Shown here: positions 29,455 through 38,031 of the stretch, piece after piece | Position numbering within the stretch: the stretch's first letter is position 1 | Layout of the letters: each line of letters opens with the position of its first letter | NCBI RefSeq assembly: GCF_015291745.1 | Contig: NZ_CP030060.1 | Coordinates: forward strand, 682,001-746,000 | Length of the DNA: 64,000 nt | Direction: 5' to 3' | From: Bradyrhizobium sp. CCBAU 53351 | Lineage (GTDB): Bacteria > Pseudomonadota > Alphaproteobacteria > Rhizobiales > Xanthobacteraceae | Position numbers and translations under genes: made by a program | Notes under the pieces: model-generated | Databases searched by the model: none | Seen by the model: the letters and a program-made list of their open reading frames with translations, nothing else | What the model was told of the DNA's origin: nothing

Positions 29455-29553
29455 CTATAAAAAGGTGAATGCAAACAGGCTTGCGCACAGGAGGACAAAT
29501 CCCGCTCCAGTCAGGCCCAGGAAGCTTCCTGAGATGAGATCATGTTCGCGCAT
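29455..29553 (-). CDS. 32-aa small membrane protein (putative)
   Basis: A very short frame from ATG 29553 with GAGG six bases upstream. Residues 10-32 are almost entirely hydrophobic (LGLTGAGFVLLCASLFAFTF), a single transmembrane helix, preceded by MREHDLISGS. Small one-helix proteins are common in rhizobia, but nothing else supports expression here. Confidence 0.4.
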   Translation of the reverse strand: MREHDLISGSFLGLTGAGFVLLCASLFAFTFL

Positions 29554-29835
29554 GAGTGCCTCAGCTGTCTCTGCCAGCTTCGAATCAGAGCAGGTTTGGA
29601 GCGGCTGTTGTTAGCCCGCTTGCTCGCACTTTTTCGGCTATTGCGCGTTGAAAATGCATTTTTTGGACACTGCTCGAGACGACTGAGGCGTGTTGCAGCA
29701 GCAGGCCTCGTTTAAGGCTTGGCATACGACTTAAGCTGCTTGGACGTTGGCCGTACAAGATGGTCCAGAACCTCCGTCCAGGTAGATGTGAGCGGCTTCA
29801 TAATTGCGATAAGAGTTCGGGAGTATCCTTTCGAC

Positions 29836-29955
29836 ATGCGTGGGTCTCTGATTGTCCTTGCCATCTTTGCAATTATCTTGGCCGTGCGCGGACACCAGCG
29901 TGAGAGTGTCGCGTTGCGTCCGACGGAAGCCATGCCGCCTGTCAACGTACCTTAA
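29836..29955 (+). CDS. 39-aa small membrane protein (putative)
   Basis: From ATG 29836 the frame encodes MRGSLIVLAIFAIILAVRG, a single hydrophobic helix, plus a short polar tail. A GGGAG lies about 13 bases upstream. It could be a signal-anchor peptide or a degraded secreted protein. The flanking 29556-29835 and 29956-30192 hold no other identified gene. Confidence 0.35.
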   Translation: MRGSLIVLAIFAIILAVRGHQRESVALRPTEAMPPVNVP

Positions 29956-30192
29956 GGCTTGGCGGGAGCAAGGAATGCGTTGGCAAGATGCTGATCATTT
30001 GGGGCGTTTATCTCGTCAGTCAGATTCGAAGAACTATCCGCCGGCGCCGGTCGAGGGCAGAGCGCGGTGAGCAGCGCTATCGGAAGCGTTGAGACAGCCC
30101 AATCCGCGGAAACGTTCCGCCGTGCCCGCGAGATGCGGCGAGAGCCGACACAACCATCTGTTTGACATGCGATGCGTTTTTTGGAGGTTGCC

Positions 30193-31065
30193 GTGACAAA
30201 GCTTAGAGTTCTACTTCCCGCCTGCATTACCATCCTGGCGGGCAGCACGTCGACTGCGCTCGCGTGGGGACAGCTCGGGCATTCCGTGATTGCTGAGCTC
30301 GCGCAGCGACATCTCACCCCGGCTGCCACGACCAAGCTCAAGGACCTGATCGGAGAGACCTCGTTGGCGTCGATCTCGAACTGGGCTGACGACTACAAGT
30401 TCACGGCAGAAGGGAAGAACACGTATCGCTGGCACTTCGTCGACATCGATGTCGCCCGCGCCACTTATGATTCCGCGCTGGACTGCAATGAGGCAAACAA
30501 TCAGGGCACTTGCATCGTGCGGGGCCTGCCTGAGGCGATTGCGGTGTTAAAGGACACTTCGCGCAGTAAGGACGACAGGCTGCGTGCGCTCAAGCTGGTG
30601 GTTCATCTTGCGGGTGATCTTGAGCAACCGCTTCACGCAAGTGAACGGGATGGCGACCAGGGTGGTAACAAGTTGCACGTCATATTGCGTGCCAAACGCT
30701 CGGATGGAACGTCATACACGCGCGCATCGACGTTTCACAGCATGTGGGATGATTCTCTGATCGACCTTCAGGCCTATTCGTGGGGAAGCTATGCGGACGC
30801 AATCGACGGTGCATCGTTGCCGGCGGTTGAGCCCGCTCCCTATGATGAGGCACGCATCGCTGCTTGGGCCAATGACACCCATGCGCTCGGGATAAGGGCC
30901 TATCAGCTTCTGCCTCAAGGTGCGCCGGAGCAGAACGACGCTGGTCATCCCATTGAGCTCGGAGCGGAGTATGCCGCTGCCGTCAAATCAGATCTTGATG
31001 GCGAGCTGGCAAAGGGAGCTGCGCGATTGAAAGCCATCCTTGAGGATGCACTTGGAGATTCGTGA
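30193..31065 (+). CDS. secreted S1/P1-family nuclease
   Basis: Zinc-dependent single-strand nuclease/phosphatase, 290 aa. The GTG at 30193 has GGAGG five bases upstream; the ATG at 30172 lies before that ribosome-binding site and is not preferred. A signal peptide ends at ...STSTALA, so the mature protein begins WGQLGH, the invariant N-terminal Trp and His that bind zinc. Further zinc ligands lie in SNWADDYK, in WHFVDI and in VVHLAGDLEQPLHASERDGD; GNKLHV is also conserved. It would act in the periplasm or outside the cell on RNA or single-stranded DNA. Confidence 0.92.
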   Translation: MTKLRVLLPACITILAGSTSTALAWGQLGHSVIAELAQRHLTPAATTKLKDLIGETSLASISNWADDYKFTAEGKNTYRWHFVDIDVARATYDSALDCNEANNQGTCIVRGLPEAIAVLKDTSRSKDDRLRALKLVVHLAGDLEQPLHASERDGDQGGNKLHVILRAKRSDGTSYTRASTFHSMWDDSLIDLQAYSWGSYADAIDGASLPAVEPAPYDEARIAAWANDTHALGIRAYQLLPQGAPEQNDAGHPIELGAEYAAAVKSDLDGELAKGAARLKAILEDALGDS

Positions 31066-31234
31066 TGTGAGGCGAGCGTTGACCAACAGACGCGTCCGAT
31101 CACAACTTTGTTCATCTCTCGAAGGCAACGCGAAACGCCGCCGTTGATTTGATATTTCTGCGCCCTTATTTGCGTCCTAGAGGTGGCGTCGGCTGCTACA
31201 GCACCGCCAGCTCGTTTGATGAAACCAAGGCTGG

Positions 31235-31330
31235 AAATGCAGTCGACGACGAAGCATTTGGACGAGATGAGAGGACCGTCGGCTCCAGCTCTCGGGGACG
31301 GTTTCGTTGTTGCGCTATTTGGACGGCGGC
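31235..31330. repeat. diverged copy of sequence near 17145-17230
   Basis: Contains GCATTTGGACGAG plus one base plus TGA, with patchy identity before and after to the segment near 17145-17230. Both copies lie close to a Fic gene. Short and eroded, so homology is likely but not certain. Confidence 0.35.
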
Positions 31331-31485
31331 CACAGCGGGCTATCCGCCCACTTCCGCGCAGCTGGATCGTGCAGGGGATCGCCTCCGCAGGCGAGGCAGA
31401 CGTAGCCCGGCCGGCCGGGCGCCTCGTCGTCAGGCACGGCCGTCATCGGCTTGCCGCAGGTCGGGCACAGGGTTTCGGCTTGCGT
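31315..31485 (-). CDS. small zinc-ribbon protein, start codon unclear
   Basis: About 56 residues with two CxxC knuckles: LCPTCGKPMTAVPDDEA and YVCLACGGDPLHDPAARKWA. The natural first residues (TQAETLCPTCGK) lie at an ACG codon (31485-31483) where related proteins would have ATG, with AAGG just before it. The start may have been lost by mutation. Frame is open upstream to 31770, but that part does not look like protein. Confidence 0.4.
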   Translation of the reverse strand, partial: TQAETLCPTCGKPMTAVPDDEAPGRPGYVCLACGGDPLHDPAARKWADSPLWPPSK

Positions 31486-31706
31486 AGAGCCTTGTGATCG
31501 GATTTCCCCCCGTGTCGCGCGGCGATCAGGATGGAAGGCGCTTCCTACCCAGATTGCCGCGCTACACCTCCGCTGTGAGCTTAGTTTCTCTGGCGCCGTG
31601 AGCTCAAGCAGATCCTTTAAATCCGTCCGACGCATCAGCAGGCCCTTGACGGAACGCGCATCCGGCAATGATATTCGGGTTATCAGTGATGTTGCGGGGG
31701 GGCGTC

Positions 31707-31907
31707 GTGGAAGAGTTCTATAGTGGCTTTGCGCAGCGGGCGCGCGATCTAGCAGAGAAAGCCGACCCATTCACCAAGCGGCGGCTTCTCGACCTCGCCC
31801 AGCGTTACGATCTGAAGAGCAGACCGGGATCGCCAGGCGTTCGGTCCCTCCCGCCGCCCCGCGCAACGCCGCCGACGGTGCTCTTCTCCGGCGCTGGCGA
31901 AGTGTGA
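31707..31907 (+). CDS. conserved small hypothetical protein
   Basis: 66 aa from a GTG with a run of G six bases upstream. The N-terminal half, EEFYSGFAQRARDLAEKADP followed by FTKRRLLDLAQRYD, is amphipathic and resembles a family of short proteins repeated in Bradyrhizobium genomes (from memory). The C-terminal half is proline-rich. Function unknown. The bases 31908-31990 hold nothing recognised. Confidence 0.5.
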   Translation: MEEFYSGFAQRARDLAEKADPFTKRRLLDLAQRYDLKSRPGSPGVRSLPPPRATPPTVLFSGAGEV

Positions 31908-31992
31908 TCCAACCCTTCGAAGCGATTACCGCCCGCCCGAGACGGTTATCTTCTCCGGACTCTCATTACGCAGGTCCCCGAATTCTCTTGCT

Positions 31993-32088
31993 GAGATTAT
32001 GGCAATTTTCTCATCATTTGTTGCAGAGAATAGCTTGTCAGCGCAATGATTAGCTTGCATAATCTCTGCAAGAGATGATGAGATTATG
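31993..32088 (+). promoter_or_regulatory. fic promoter with operator-like repeats
   Basis: TTGTCA (32035-32040), exactly 17 bases, then CATAAT (32058-32063) gives a good sigma-70 promoter. CATAATCTC (32058-32066) and its complement GAGATTATG (32080-32088) form an inverted repeat spanning the -10 box and the fic start codon. A second GAGATTATG is at 31993-32001. The layout suggests repression by a protein binding GAGATTATG, most likely the winged-helix end of the Fic protein itself. Confidence 0.65.
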
Positions 32089-33198
32089 GCCTACATTCAT
32101 GAACTGCCTGCTTGGCCCACATTCACTTGGGATATGCAGCGGATTGCAGACCGATTGGCGGCGGTCCGTCATAAGCAGGGCCGCCTGCTCGGCCGGATGG
32201 AGCGGCTCGGATTCCCCCTCAAAACTGAGGCTACTCTTCAGACCCTCACTGAAGAAGTGGTGAAGTCGAGTGAGATCGAGGGTGAGATCCTCGATCATGC
32301 GCAGGTTCGGTCCTCCATCGCTCGTCATCTTGGTATGGACATTGGGGGCCTTATCCCTGCCGACCGGTACGTCGAAGGCGTGGTCGAGATGATCCTCGAC
32401 GCCACCGAACACTATGCCGAGGAGCTAACTGCCGAACGCCTCTTCGGCTGGCATGCCGCGCTCTTCCCCACTGGGCGCAGCGGTATGACCAAGATAGTCG
32501 TCGGCGCGTGGCGGACGGTCGAGACTGGACCCATGCAAGTTGTCTCGGGCCCGATGGGTCGCGAGCGCGTACACTATGAAGCTCCATCGGCCGAGCGTCT
32601 CGATGCGCAGATGCAGACCTTCTTGGAGTGGTTTAACCGTAATATCGTTAGCATCGATCCCGTGTTGAAGGCCGCTCTCGCTCATCTTTGGTTCGTGACC
32701 ATCCATCCATTTGAAGACGGCAACGGTCGTATTGCGCGTGCGATCGCTGACCTTGCGCTGGCAAGATCAGAGCGGAGCCCGCAAAGGTTTTACAGTATGT
32801 CCGCGCAGATTCGGCGCGAGCGGAACGACTACTACTCAATTCTCGAGCGGATCCAGAAAGGAAACCTCGACATCACCGATTGGATGGCGTGGTTCCTGGA
32901 TTGCTTAGATCGCGCCTTTGACAACGCGGATGCCATTCTCGGGAGAATTCTCCAGAAAGCGGACTTCTGGGATCGTCATGCGGCTCGCCAGCTCAATGAA
33001 CGTCAACGAACTGTGCTTAATTGCCTGTTCGATGGATTTGAGGGCAAGCTAACGTCCTCAAAGTGGGCAAAGCTAACGAAGGTCTCCCAGGCGACGGCGG
33101 CAAGGGACATTGAGGAATTGATCGAACATGGCATCCTTAAGAAAGATGCCGCCGGGGGCAGAAGCACCAGCTACTCGCTCGTTGACACACACAGCTGA
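32086..33198 (+). CDS. Fic-domain protein with C-terminal winged helix
   Basis: Intact 370-aa Fic protein. Order: N-terminal domain with FTWDMQRIADRLAAVRHKQG, the inhibitory helix EEVVKSSEIEGEIL (SxxxEG, so autoinhibited, class II), the core with the full catalytic loop TIHPFEDGNGRIARAI, and a C-terminal helix-turn-helix (SSKWAKLTKVSQATAARDIE). It would transfer AMP (or another NMP) from nucleotide to a hydroxyl side chain of a target protein. It stands alone with its own operator-like promoter, and no separate antitoxin is adjacent. Confidence 0.92.
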   Translation: MAYIHELPAWPTFTWDMQRIADRLAAVRHKQGRLLGRMERLGFPLKTEATLQTLTEEVVKSSEIEGEILDHAQVRSSIARHLGMDIGGLIPADRYVEGVVEMILDATEHYAEELTAERLFGWHAALFPTGRSGMTKIVVGAWRTVETGPMQVVSGPMGRERVHYEAPSAERLDAQMQTFLEWFNRNIVSIDPVLKAALAHLWFVTIHPFEDGNGRIARAIADLALARSERSPQRFYSMSAQIRRERNDYYSILERIQKGNLDITDWMAWFLDCLDRAFDNADAILGRILQKADFWDRHAARQLNERQRTVLNCLFDGFEGKLTSSKWAKLTKVSQATAARDIEELIEHGILKKDAAGGRSTSYSLVDTHS

Positions 33199-33586
33199 TG
33201 GCGGAACGGGAAGGATGAGGAGGAAGAAGCATTTGAGAAGATCCTCTCAACGCAACTTAACCGCAACATCGACGTCGTTAATTCGTCGAGACAAGAACTC
33301 TCGTTGCTGAGGCTTCCTCAACACGGGTGATCGGCTCTATCAACCTGCTGATCGAGTAGGCCGGCTTGCCTGCTTACGCTGTGATGACCTATTGTGCAGA
33401 TGTCCATCGATGTGCGGATGCCAAGCGCAAGTTCGTGTTCACGGCAATCTTGATCCTTCGCCGCCGCCGATCTCCTAGGGTGCTCGCCATTTACTGCGTT
33501 AACCTCGGACTCGTTCATCCTCGTCCTTAAGAGAGACTGTCGTTCTAGAACGCCGAAGTAGGGCAATTTGAAAGGCGTTGAATGCG
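33199..33586. other. gene-free stretch upstream of the defence-like pair
   Basis: No gene recognised. AAAGG at 33571-33575 serves as the ribosome-binding site for the DprA-like gene. A promoter for that operon should lie here, but none is obvious. Confidence 0.4.
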
Positions 33587-34639
33587 ATGATTGGCACCGA
33601 GACACGAACTGCAGCCGGCATTCTCACACTCACCGCTTTGCGCGGTATCGGCCCTGCTACGGCCGAGCGTCTCGCTGAACGATTCTCGCTTCTTGAAGCG
33701 ATTTTGGGCGCCGAGCCTGCGAAGCTTCGATCGGTCGTTTCGGCCGCGGTGGCTGAATGCCTTCAGGAGCCCGCCGCCATTGTTAAAGCCAGCGAGAAGG
33801 CACAGCGAGTGCTCGACGAGGCGGATCGGCGTGGGGTGCGTGTTCTGTCGATCTTCGATACGGATTATCCAGTGGCTCTGCGCTCTCTTGCCGATCGCCC
33901 GCCCATCCTGTTTGTGAAGGGCCAGCTTCCGCCGCGCCGCAGCGTCGCTTGCATCGGCACGCGCGAGCCGTCCGAATTCGGCGAAATCGTCAGCGATAGG
34001 ATCGTGGAGACACTGGTCGGCGCCAATTGGGCGATCGTGAGTGGCCTTGCGATCGGCGTCGATACGTTGAGCCACCAAAGCGCATTGCATCACGGCGGGC
34101 GGACCGTCGCTGTGATGGCGGGTGGTCTTGAGGGCATTTACCCGAAGCAGAATAGCAAGCTCGCCGAAGAGATTCTGGAAAAGGATGGCGCGCTGATCAG
34201 CGAGCAGCCTTTCGGCGTGCCGCCATCCCCGCGCAATCTTGTGCAGCGCGATCGCCTGCAAAGCGGGCTTTCGATAGCAACCTTTGTCATGCAGACAGAC
34301 ATCAAGGGCGGCTCGATGCACACGGTGCGCTTCACGATCCAACAGGACCGCGTGCTGTTTGCGCCAGTGCCGCAGGGCCGTCATGCCACAGAGCCTAAGA
34401 GCCAGGGCATCTTGGCCATGACGCAGTTGCCCGCGAGCCGCTTCGCCGAAGCTGTGCGGGCTGAAGGTGACTACCGACGCATACTCGCCGAGAGGTATGG
34501 CAACCGCCCGGTGGCTGTGCCGCTAGCCAGCAAGGAAGACTACGCCTCCATGCTTGGCTTATTGGAAAGCCGCTTGGCTGGTGGCGAAACCCAAACAGTC
34601 GCTCCGCCGTCGTCACCCACGCAGATGTCGATGCTCTAA
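33587..34639 (+). CDS. DprA/Smf-family protein, ShosA-like
   Basis: 350 aa from the ATG at 33587 (a TTG at 33578 is also open). The N-terminal helix-hairpin-helix/SAM-like part is LTALRGIGPATAERLAERFS. The Rossmann-type Smf core has SVACIGTREPSEFGEIVSD, then IVSGLAIGVDTLSHQSAL and VMAGGLEGIYPKQNSKLA. The usual C-terminal winged helix of housekeeping DprA is not evident. It is followed after eight bases by a HAD-phosphoribosyltransferase, the arrangement of ShosTA anti-phage/toxin-antitoxin pairs in which the DprA-like protein is the antitoxin. A competence role is unlikely here. Confidence 0.85.
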   Translation: MIGTETRTAAGILTLTALRGIGPATAERLAERFSLLEAILGAEPAKLRSVVSAAVAECLQEPAAIVKASEKAQRVLDEADRRGVRVLSIFDTDYPVALRSLADRPPILFVKGQLPPRRSVACIGTREPSEFGEIVSDRIVETLVGANWAIVSGLAIGVDTLSHQSALHHGGRTVAVMAGGLEGIYPKQNSKLAEEILEKDGALISEQPFGVPPSPRNLVQRDRLQSGLSIATFVMQTDIKGGSMHTVRFTIQQDRVLFAPVPQGRHATEPKSQGILAMTQLPASRFAEAVRAEGDYRRILAERYGNRPVAVPLASKEDYASMLGLLESRLAGGETQTVAPPSSPTQMSML

Positions 34640-34647
34640 CGGCTGGG

Positions 34648-35748
34648 ATGTTCCTGTTTGACCTCGACATGACGCTTTTCGATAGCTCGGCCATTGCGCA
34701 GCAACGTCGCTTTCAGATGTGGGACAATGTCCGGCAGAATATGCATCTGATCCGGCCGTTCCCCGCGCAAGGCCGCGCGGCGCCTCATGAGCTTCCCGCC
34801 CTTCTCAGGGCGGACGGACAGAGGATCGGCATCGTCACCTCTTCGCCTGAATGGTACGCGACTTCAGTCCTCCAGCAATTCCGCATCCCTTACGACGTGC
34901 TGGTCAGCTACGGCAATACCCAGAACCACAAACCCGACCCCGAGCCGATCCTGGAAGCGCTACGTCGTGTCGGCGTGGCTGCGACGACGGAAACGCTCTA
35001 CATCGGTGATGATGTCGGTGACATCGAAGCCAGTTACCATGCCGGGGTGACTTCTGTTGCGGTCCGATGGGGGCCTACGTCAATCTTCGAGCTTTCCTCC
35101 AGTGCACCGGACGTCTTCATGTCGAAGGCATCCACCTTGCTGAGACGCGAACATTCCTGGCCGCGGCTATATTGGCGAAGCGTGAGCGCAGCCGTGTTGT
35201 CGCTGAAGAGTGATGATACCCACGCCAAGATTCTCGGTGAGGCCGTAGGTCGAGCCATCGCAACCCTCGACTGGGCACCGGACTATGTTGTGCCGGTTCC
35301 GATGAAGCCTTCTCAACAGCGCAATCGCTTTGAATTGCTGCTCAATGAGGCAGCAGATCATTTCGATGAGGACATCGAACTGGAGCTGAAGGGCCTGCGT
35401 GTCGTCAAGGAAATCGAGGGCTACAAGCAGATGAATTCGCTGGAGCGCGCCGAAGCAATCAAAGGCGCTTTCCATTCTAATTTCAGATGGAACAATAACA
35501 AGATCTTGCTGATCGACGATGTCTACACGACCGGGGAGACCACCGGGGAATGTGTCCGGACACTCGCCGCCAGCGGCGCCGGCGAAGTCAGGATCATGAC
35601 GCTGGCGAAGGACCAGCGGGTATTTGCTCGCAAGACCTGCCCCGCCTGCGGTCGCTCTATGAAAATCCGGGAGAATCACACAACCCATTTCAAATTCTGG
35701 GGCTGCTCGGGTTATCCTCACCACTGCCAAAACACTGAAAACTTCTAG
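34648..35748 (+). CDS. HAD hydrolase-phosphoribosyltransferase-zinc ribbon fusion, ShosT-like
   Basis: 366 aa with three parts. Residues 1-170 are a HAD phosphatase: FLFDLDMTLFDSS (nucleophile), IVTSSPEW, NHKPDPEP (lysine), YIGDDVGDIEAS. Residues about 190-320 are a ComF-like type I phosphoribosyltransferase with the PRPP loop ILLIDDVYTTGETTGE. The C-terminus is a four-cysteine zinc ribbon (CPACGRSMKI then FWGCSGYPHHC) of the topoisomerase type. Toxic ShosT proteins carry the phosphoribosyltransferase; the zinc ribbon suggests nucleic-acid binding. Coupled to the DprA-like gene. Confidence 0.85.
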   Translation: MFLFDLDMTLFDSSAIAQQRRFQMWDNVRQNMHLIRPFPAQGRAAPHELPALLRADGQRIGIVTSSPEWYATSVLQQFRIPYDVLVSYGNTQNHKPDPEPILEALRRVGVAATTETLYIGDDVGDIEASYHAGVTSVAVRWGPTSIFELSSSAPDVFMSKASTLLRREHSWPRLYWRSVSAAVLSLKSDDTHAKILGEAVGRAIATLDWAPDYVVPVPMKPSQQRNRFELLLNEAADHFDEDIELELKGLRVVKEIEGYKQMNSLERAEAIKGAFHSNFRWNNNKILLIDDVYTTGETTGECVRTLAASGAGEVRIMTLAKDQRVFARKTCPACGRSMKIRENHTTHFKFWGCSGYPHHCQNTENF

Positions 35749-35840
35749 AGCATGATCCCGAGAAGTGTGCAGCGGTTTTCGGAGGCTCAAACAATAACCT
35801 AAAGCGCGACGAGGATTCATCTCATTCTCATCGCGCTTTA
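35744..35840. repeat. RIME-like intergenic palindromic repeat with hairpin
   Basis: Begins TCTAGAGCATGATCCCGA at the stop codon of the preceding gene, the start of the dispersed intergenic repeat found in many Rhizobiales. It ends in a perfect ten-base stem TAAAGCGCGA (35800-35809) / TCGCGCTTTA (35831-35840). As RNA the stem could terminate or stabilise the upstream operon's transcript. The following 300 bases hold no gene. Confidence 0.65.
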
Positions 35841-36140
35841 ATGTGCGCGTGAGCGATTGATCCGCGCTCCAAGCCAGAAAACATGCCGAGCGAGCGCGGA
35901 ACGAACGACGCCATCGACAACGACCGGCATTGAAGAAGAGGAAGACGGACGTGGATCTGAATGGCCAGCGGTTTGAGGCCCGTCCAATCAGACGTGCAGA
36001 GCTCACGCGAGATGAGAGTTGACGTTGACGAATAACCCGGCCGAACCGTTTCCACCCGTCTGCTCGTCGCTCACTCCGCTCGGGCGGTCTTGCGGGCACG
36101 CACAACATGATCCCGTGTAGAGAGTGCCAAACGGCGGCGG

Positions 36141-36308
36141 CTAAATCGCGTCAGGCGAGCCATTTTCCGGAGCGCCGCGCTCTGCCTGCTCCTGCAGCTC
36201 GCGTTCGGCTTGATGCCAGAATTCGAGTTCGCGCCCTTCCGGCCTGCCTGCTTTCTCCCAGAGCTCGTGGGCCTTGTTTTTGATCTGCTCTTCGGTCGGG
36301 AATGCCAT
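36141..36308 (-). CDS. DUF2934 small protein
   Basis: 55-aa protein starting at ATG 36308: MAFPTEEQIKNKAHELWEKA, then GRPEGRELEFWHQAERELQE. This is the DUF2934 pattern (short, acidic/basic, W.kAGrPeG...fW..Ae.eL), widespread in rhizobia and often near stress genes. No function is known. It stands alone. Confidence 0.75.
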   Translation of the reverse strand: MAFPTEEQIKNKAHELWEKAGRPEGRELEFWHQAERELQEQAERGAPENGSPDAI

Positions 36309-36968
36309 GGCGGACTCCGCGGGGGCACGGTCCCGCCTTTGGGGGGCTTTGGGGGTATGCGGCAGGACCGTGGGGGCACAAGGGCCCTTTCATTGAACCG
36401 CCCAGAAGCCAGCATGTTCCAATAACCAGGGCGAGGCATGAGATGCGCCCGAGCAAAATTAGCGCGCTCCAACCTCAGAAGGCCGGAAGGCCTAGCTAAA
36501 TTTCCCCTCAGCACGATCTTACCTTCACGAGCGTATGATGCGTTTAGATGCAGACGTGCGGGCCGCTGCCGGCCGCCTTGGCGACCGGCTCCATCCGCGT
36601 GCAGCCAAAGGCGTCGCTAGAACACCGGCTTGCTTGTTGTCATGCGCTGCGGCTCGCCAGCTACAATCGCATCGAGAAAAGCGCTGTTGATATTGGTGCC
36701 CTCGCTGACAGCAGGCGACTTTACTTCCATCGCCTCCAGGGCACGGGGCTCTGTTCGGTGACGCGCTATCTCGATCGATGCGCTCGATCAACTTCTGAGA
36801 AAAGGCTAGCTCAAGTATGCGATCATTCTTCTCGAGCGCTTGGCCTAATCGGATCCACCGTAGCTAAACCTGGTATATTTGCTTGAGATCCGGCATCTGT
36901 GCGAGGCCGTCTTTGCCGGTGGCCAGGATGTTCAACACGAACCTTGAAAGTCACAGCCACGCCCTTCC
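36309..36968. other. gene-free stretch
   Basis: Only incoherent short frames on both strands; nothing recognised. Looks like eroded accessory DNA. Confidence 0.4.
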
Positions 36969-37169
36969 CTAGCGCCACATCGTCGGCGTCGAGCGAAGTG
37001 CCTCAAGCGCGACCTGCCTTAGGCGCTCCGCTGTTGTCTCACCCTTGGTTGCGGCTTCGATCAACTTGGAGGCGACATGGGCACGAAGGCCAGTTTCACT
37101 GCGGGAGATCTCCTGGCAGACCTCATCAAGCACGGCGCGGAGAAGGACACTCGTCGCTGGGTCCAACAC
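36969..37169 (-). CDS. conserved small hypothetical protein
   Basis: 66 aa from a GTG at 37169 with GGAG six bases upstream. Sequence VLLRAVLDEVCQEISRSETG continues RAHVASKLIEAATKGETTAE and ends in ALRSTPTMWR. It is helical and resembles a short protein family common in Bradyrhizobium (from memory); function unknown. The frame is open to 37310, but the extra part does not look like the family. Confidence 0.55.
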   Translation of the reverse strand: MLDPATSVLLRAVLDEVCQEISRSETGLRAHVASKLIEAATKGETTAERLRQVALEALRSTPTMWR

Positions 37170-37523
37170 GGGCGACTCCGAAAACGTGAAGGAAAATAAG
37201 GGCACGAGCAGGCACGTTGCAAATTTGATCTTTCGTCTGAAAGTAGGACAATATAAACTGTTAGCCCGGATGACGCACCCAGGCCGGGTGTCAACGAACA
37301 CGGACGACATTGCGCAACTAGGGGCAAGAACGGACCCGGCTGTCCTGGCGGAATTCGGCGTTGAACTGGGATTTGTTGATGATTTTCACCGCAGCGGGAT
37401 TGCAACAGGCCGATCCAGCTGTTCAGCACGCCCCCCAACGGTTGGATGTGAACCCATCCGCTAGGCAGGCGCGGCCGAGCGGGTGGTCCGGAACTCGCCG
37501 CGCGCAGACGAACAATGGATTCG

Positions 37524-37757
37524 ATGTCCGACCGTTTTCCCTATTATGAGATTTTGCTCACTCGCCGTGGCCGCGGCTGGTTCTGGTCGCTCTCGACGGA
37601 TGAAGGGATGCTGGTCATGGCAGGTTCAAAACGTAGCCGGCTGGCCGCCCGGTATGAGGCTAACAGGGCTTTGTTTTTGCTGCTCAGCGCGCCAGGCGGC
37701 GCGCGACATCCAGCTTCACCGCCGCGAGCTGGCGAGCGGCCAGGTGTGCGGCGTTAG
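37524..37757 (+). CDS. conserved small hypothetical protein
   Basis: 77 aa, MSDRFPYYEILLTRRGRGWF followed by AARYEANRALFLLLSA, a layout seen in short rhizobial hypothetical proteins (from memory). An ATG nine bases earlier (37515) is also possible. The C-terminal 20 residues are proline- and arginine-rich. No function can be given. Confidence 0.5.
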   Translation: MSDRFPYYEILLTRRGRGWFWSLSTDEGMLVMAGSKRSRLAARYEANRALFLLLSAPGGARHPASPPRAGERPGVRR

Positions 37758-37806
37758 CTGCTGCGGCGCCGTCCCGAAATCAACCAGATATGTTCGGAGA
37801 ATGATG

Positions 37807-37959
37807 ATGACGAAGCGCGGACCGAAGGAGCTATCTCAAGCCGGCATCGTTTTTCCAAAGAAACCTCGCCCGGCAAAAGCAAAAAAGCTGACGGCGACAA
37901 TGAAGCGTCGTGCACTCAAGGTGCAAAAGGTCGAACGAGCTGCAACATCATCGCAGTGA
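37807..37959 (+). CDS. small basic protein (putative)
   Basis: 50 aa, very rich in lysine and arginine: TKRGPKELSQAGIVFPKKPR followed by KLTATMKRRALKVQKV. GGAG lies seven bases upstream of the third of three tandem ATGs (37801, 37804, 37807). It could bind nucleic acid. No family recognised. Confidence 0.4.
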   Translation: MTKRGPKELSQAGIVFPKKPRPAKAKKLTATMKRRALKVQKVERAATSSQ

Positions 37960-38031
37960 GCGCGGCTGGGATCAGCACGCGCGCTGGAGCACCGCCCTGC
38001 CTCCTGGCGCGACGGAGATCGTGCTCGCTTA

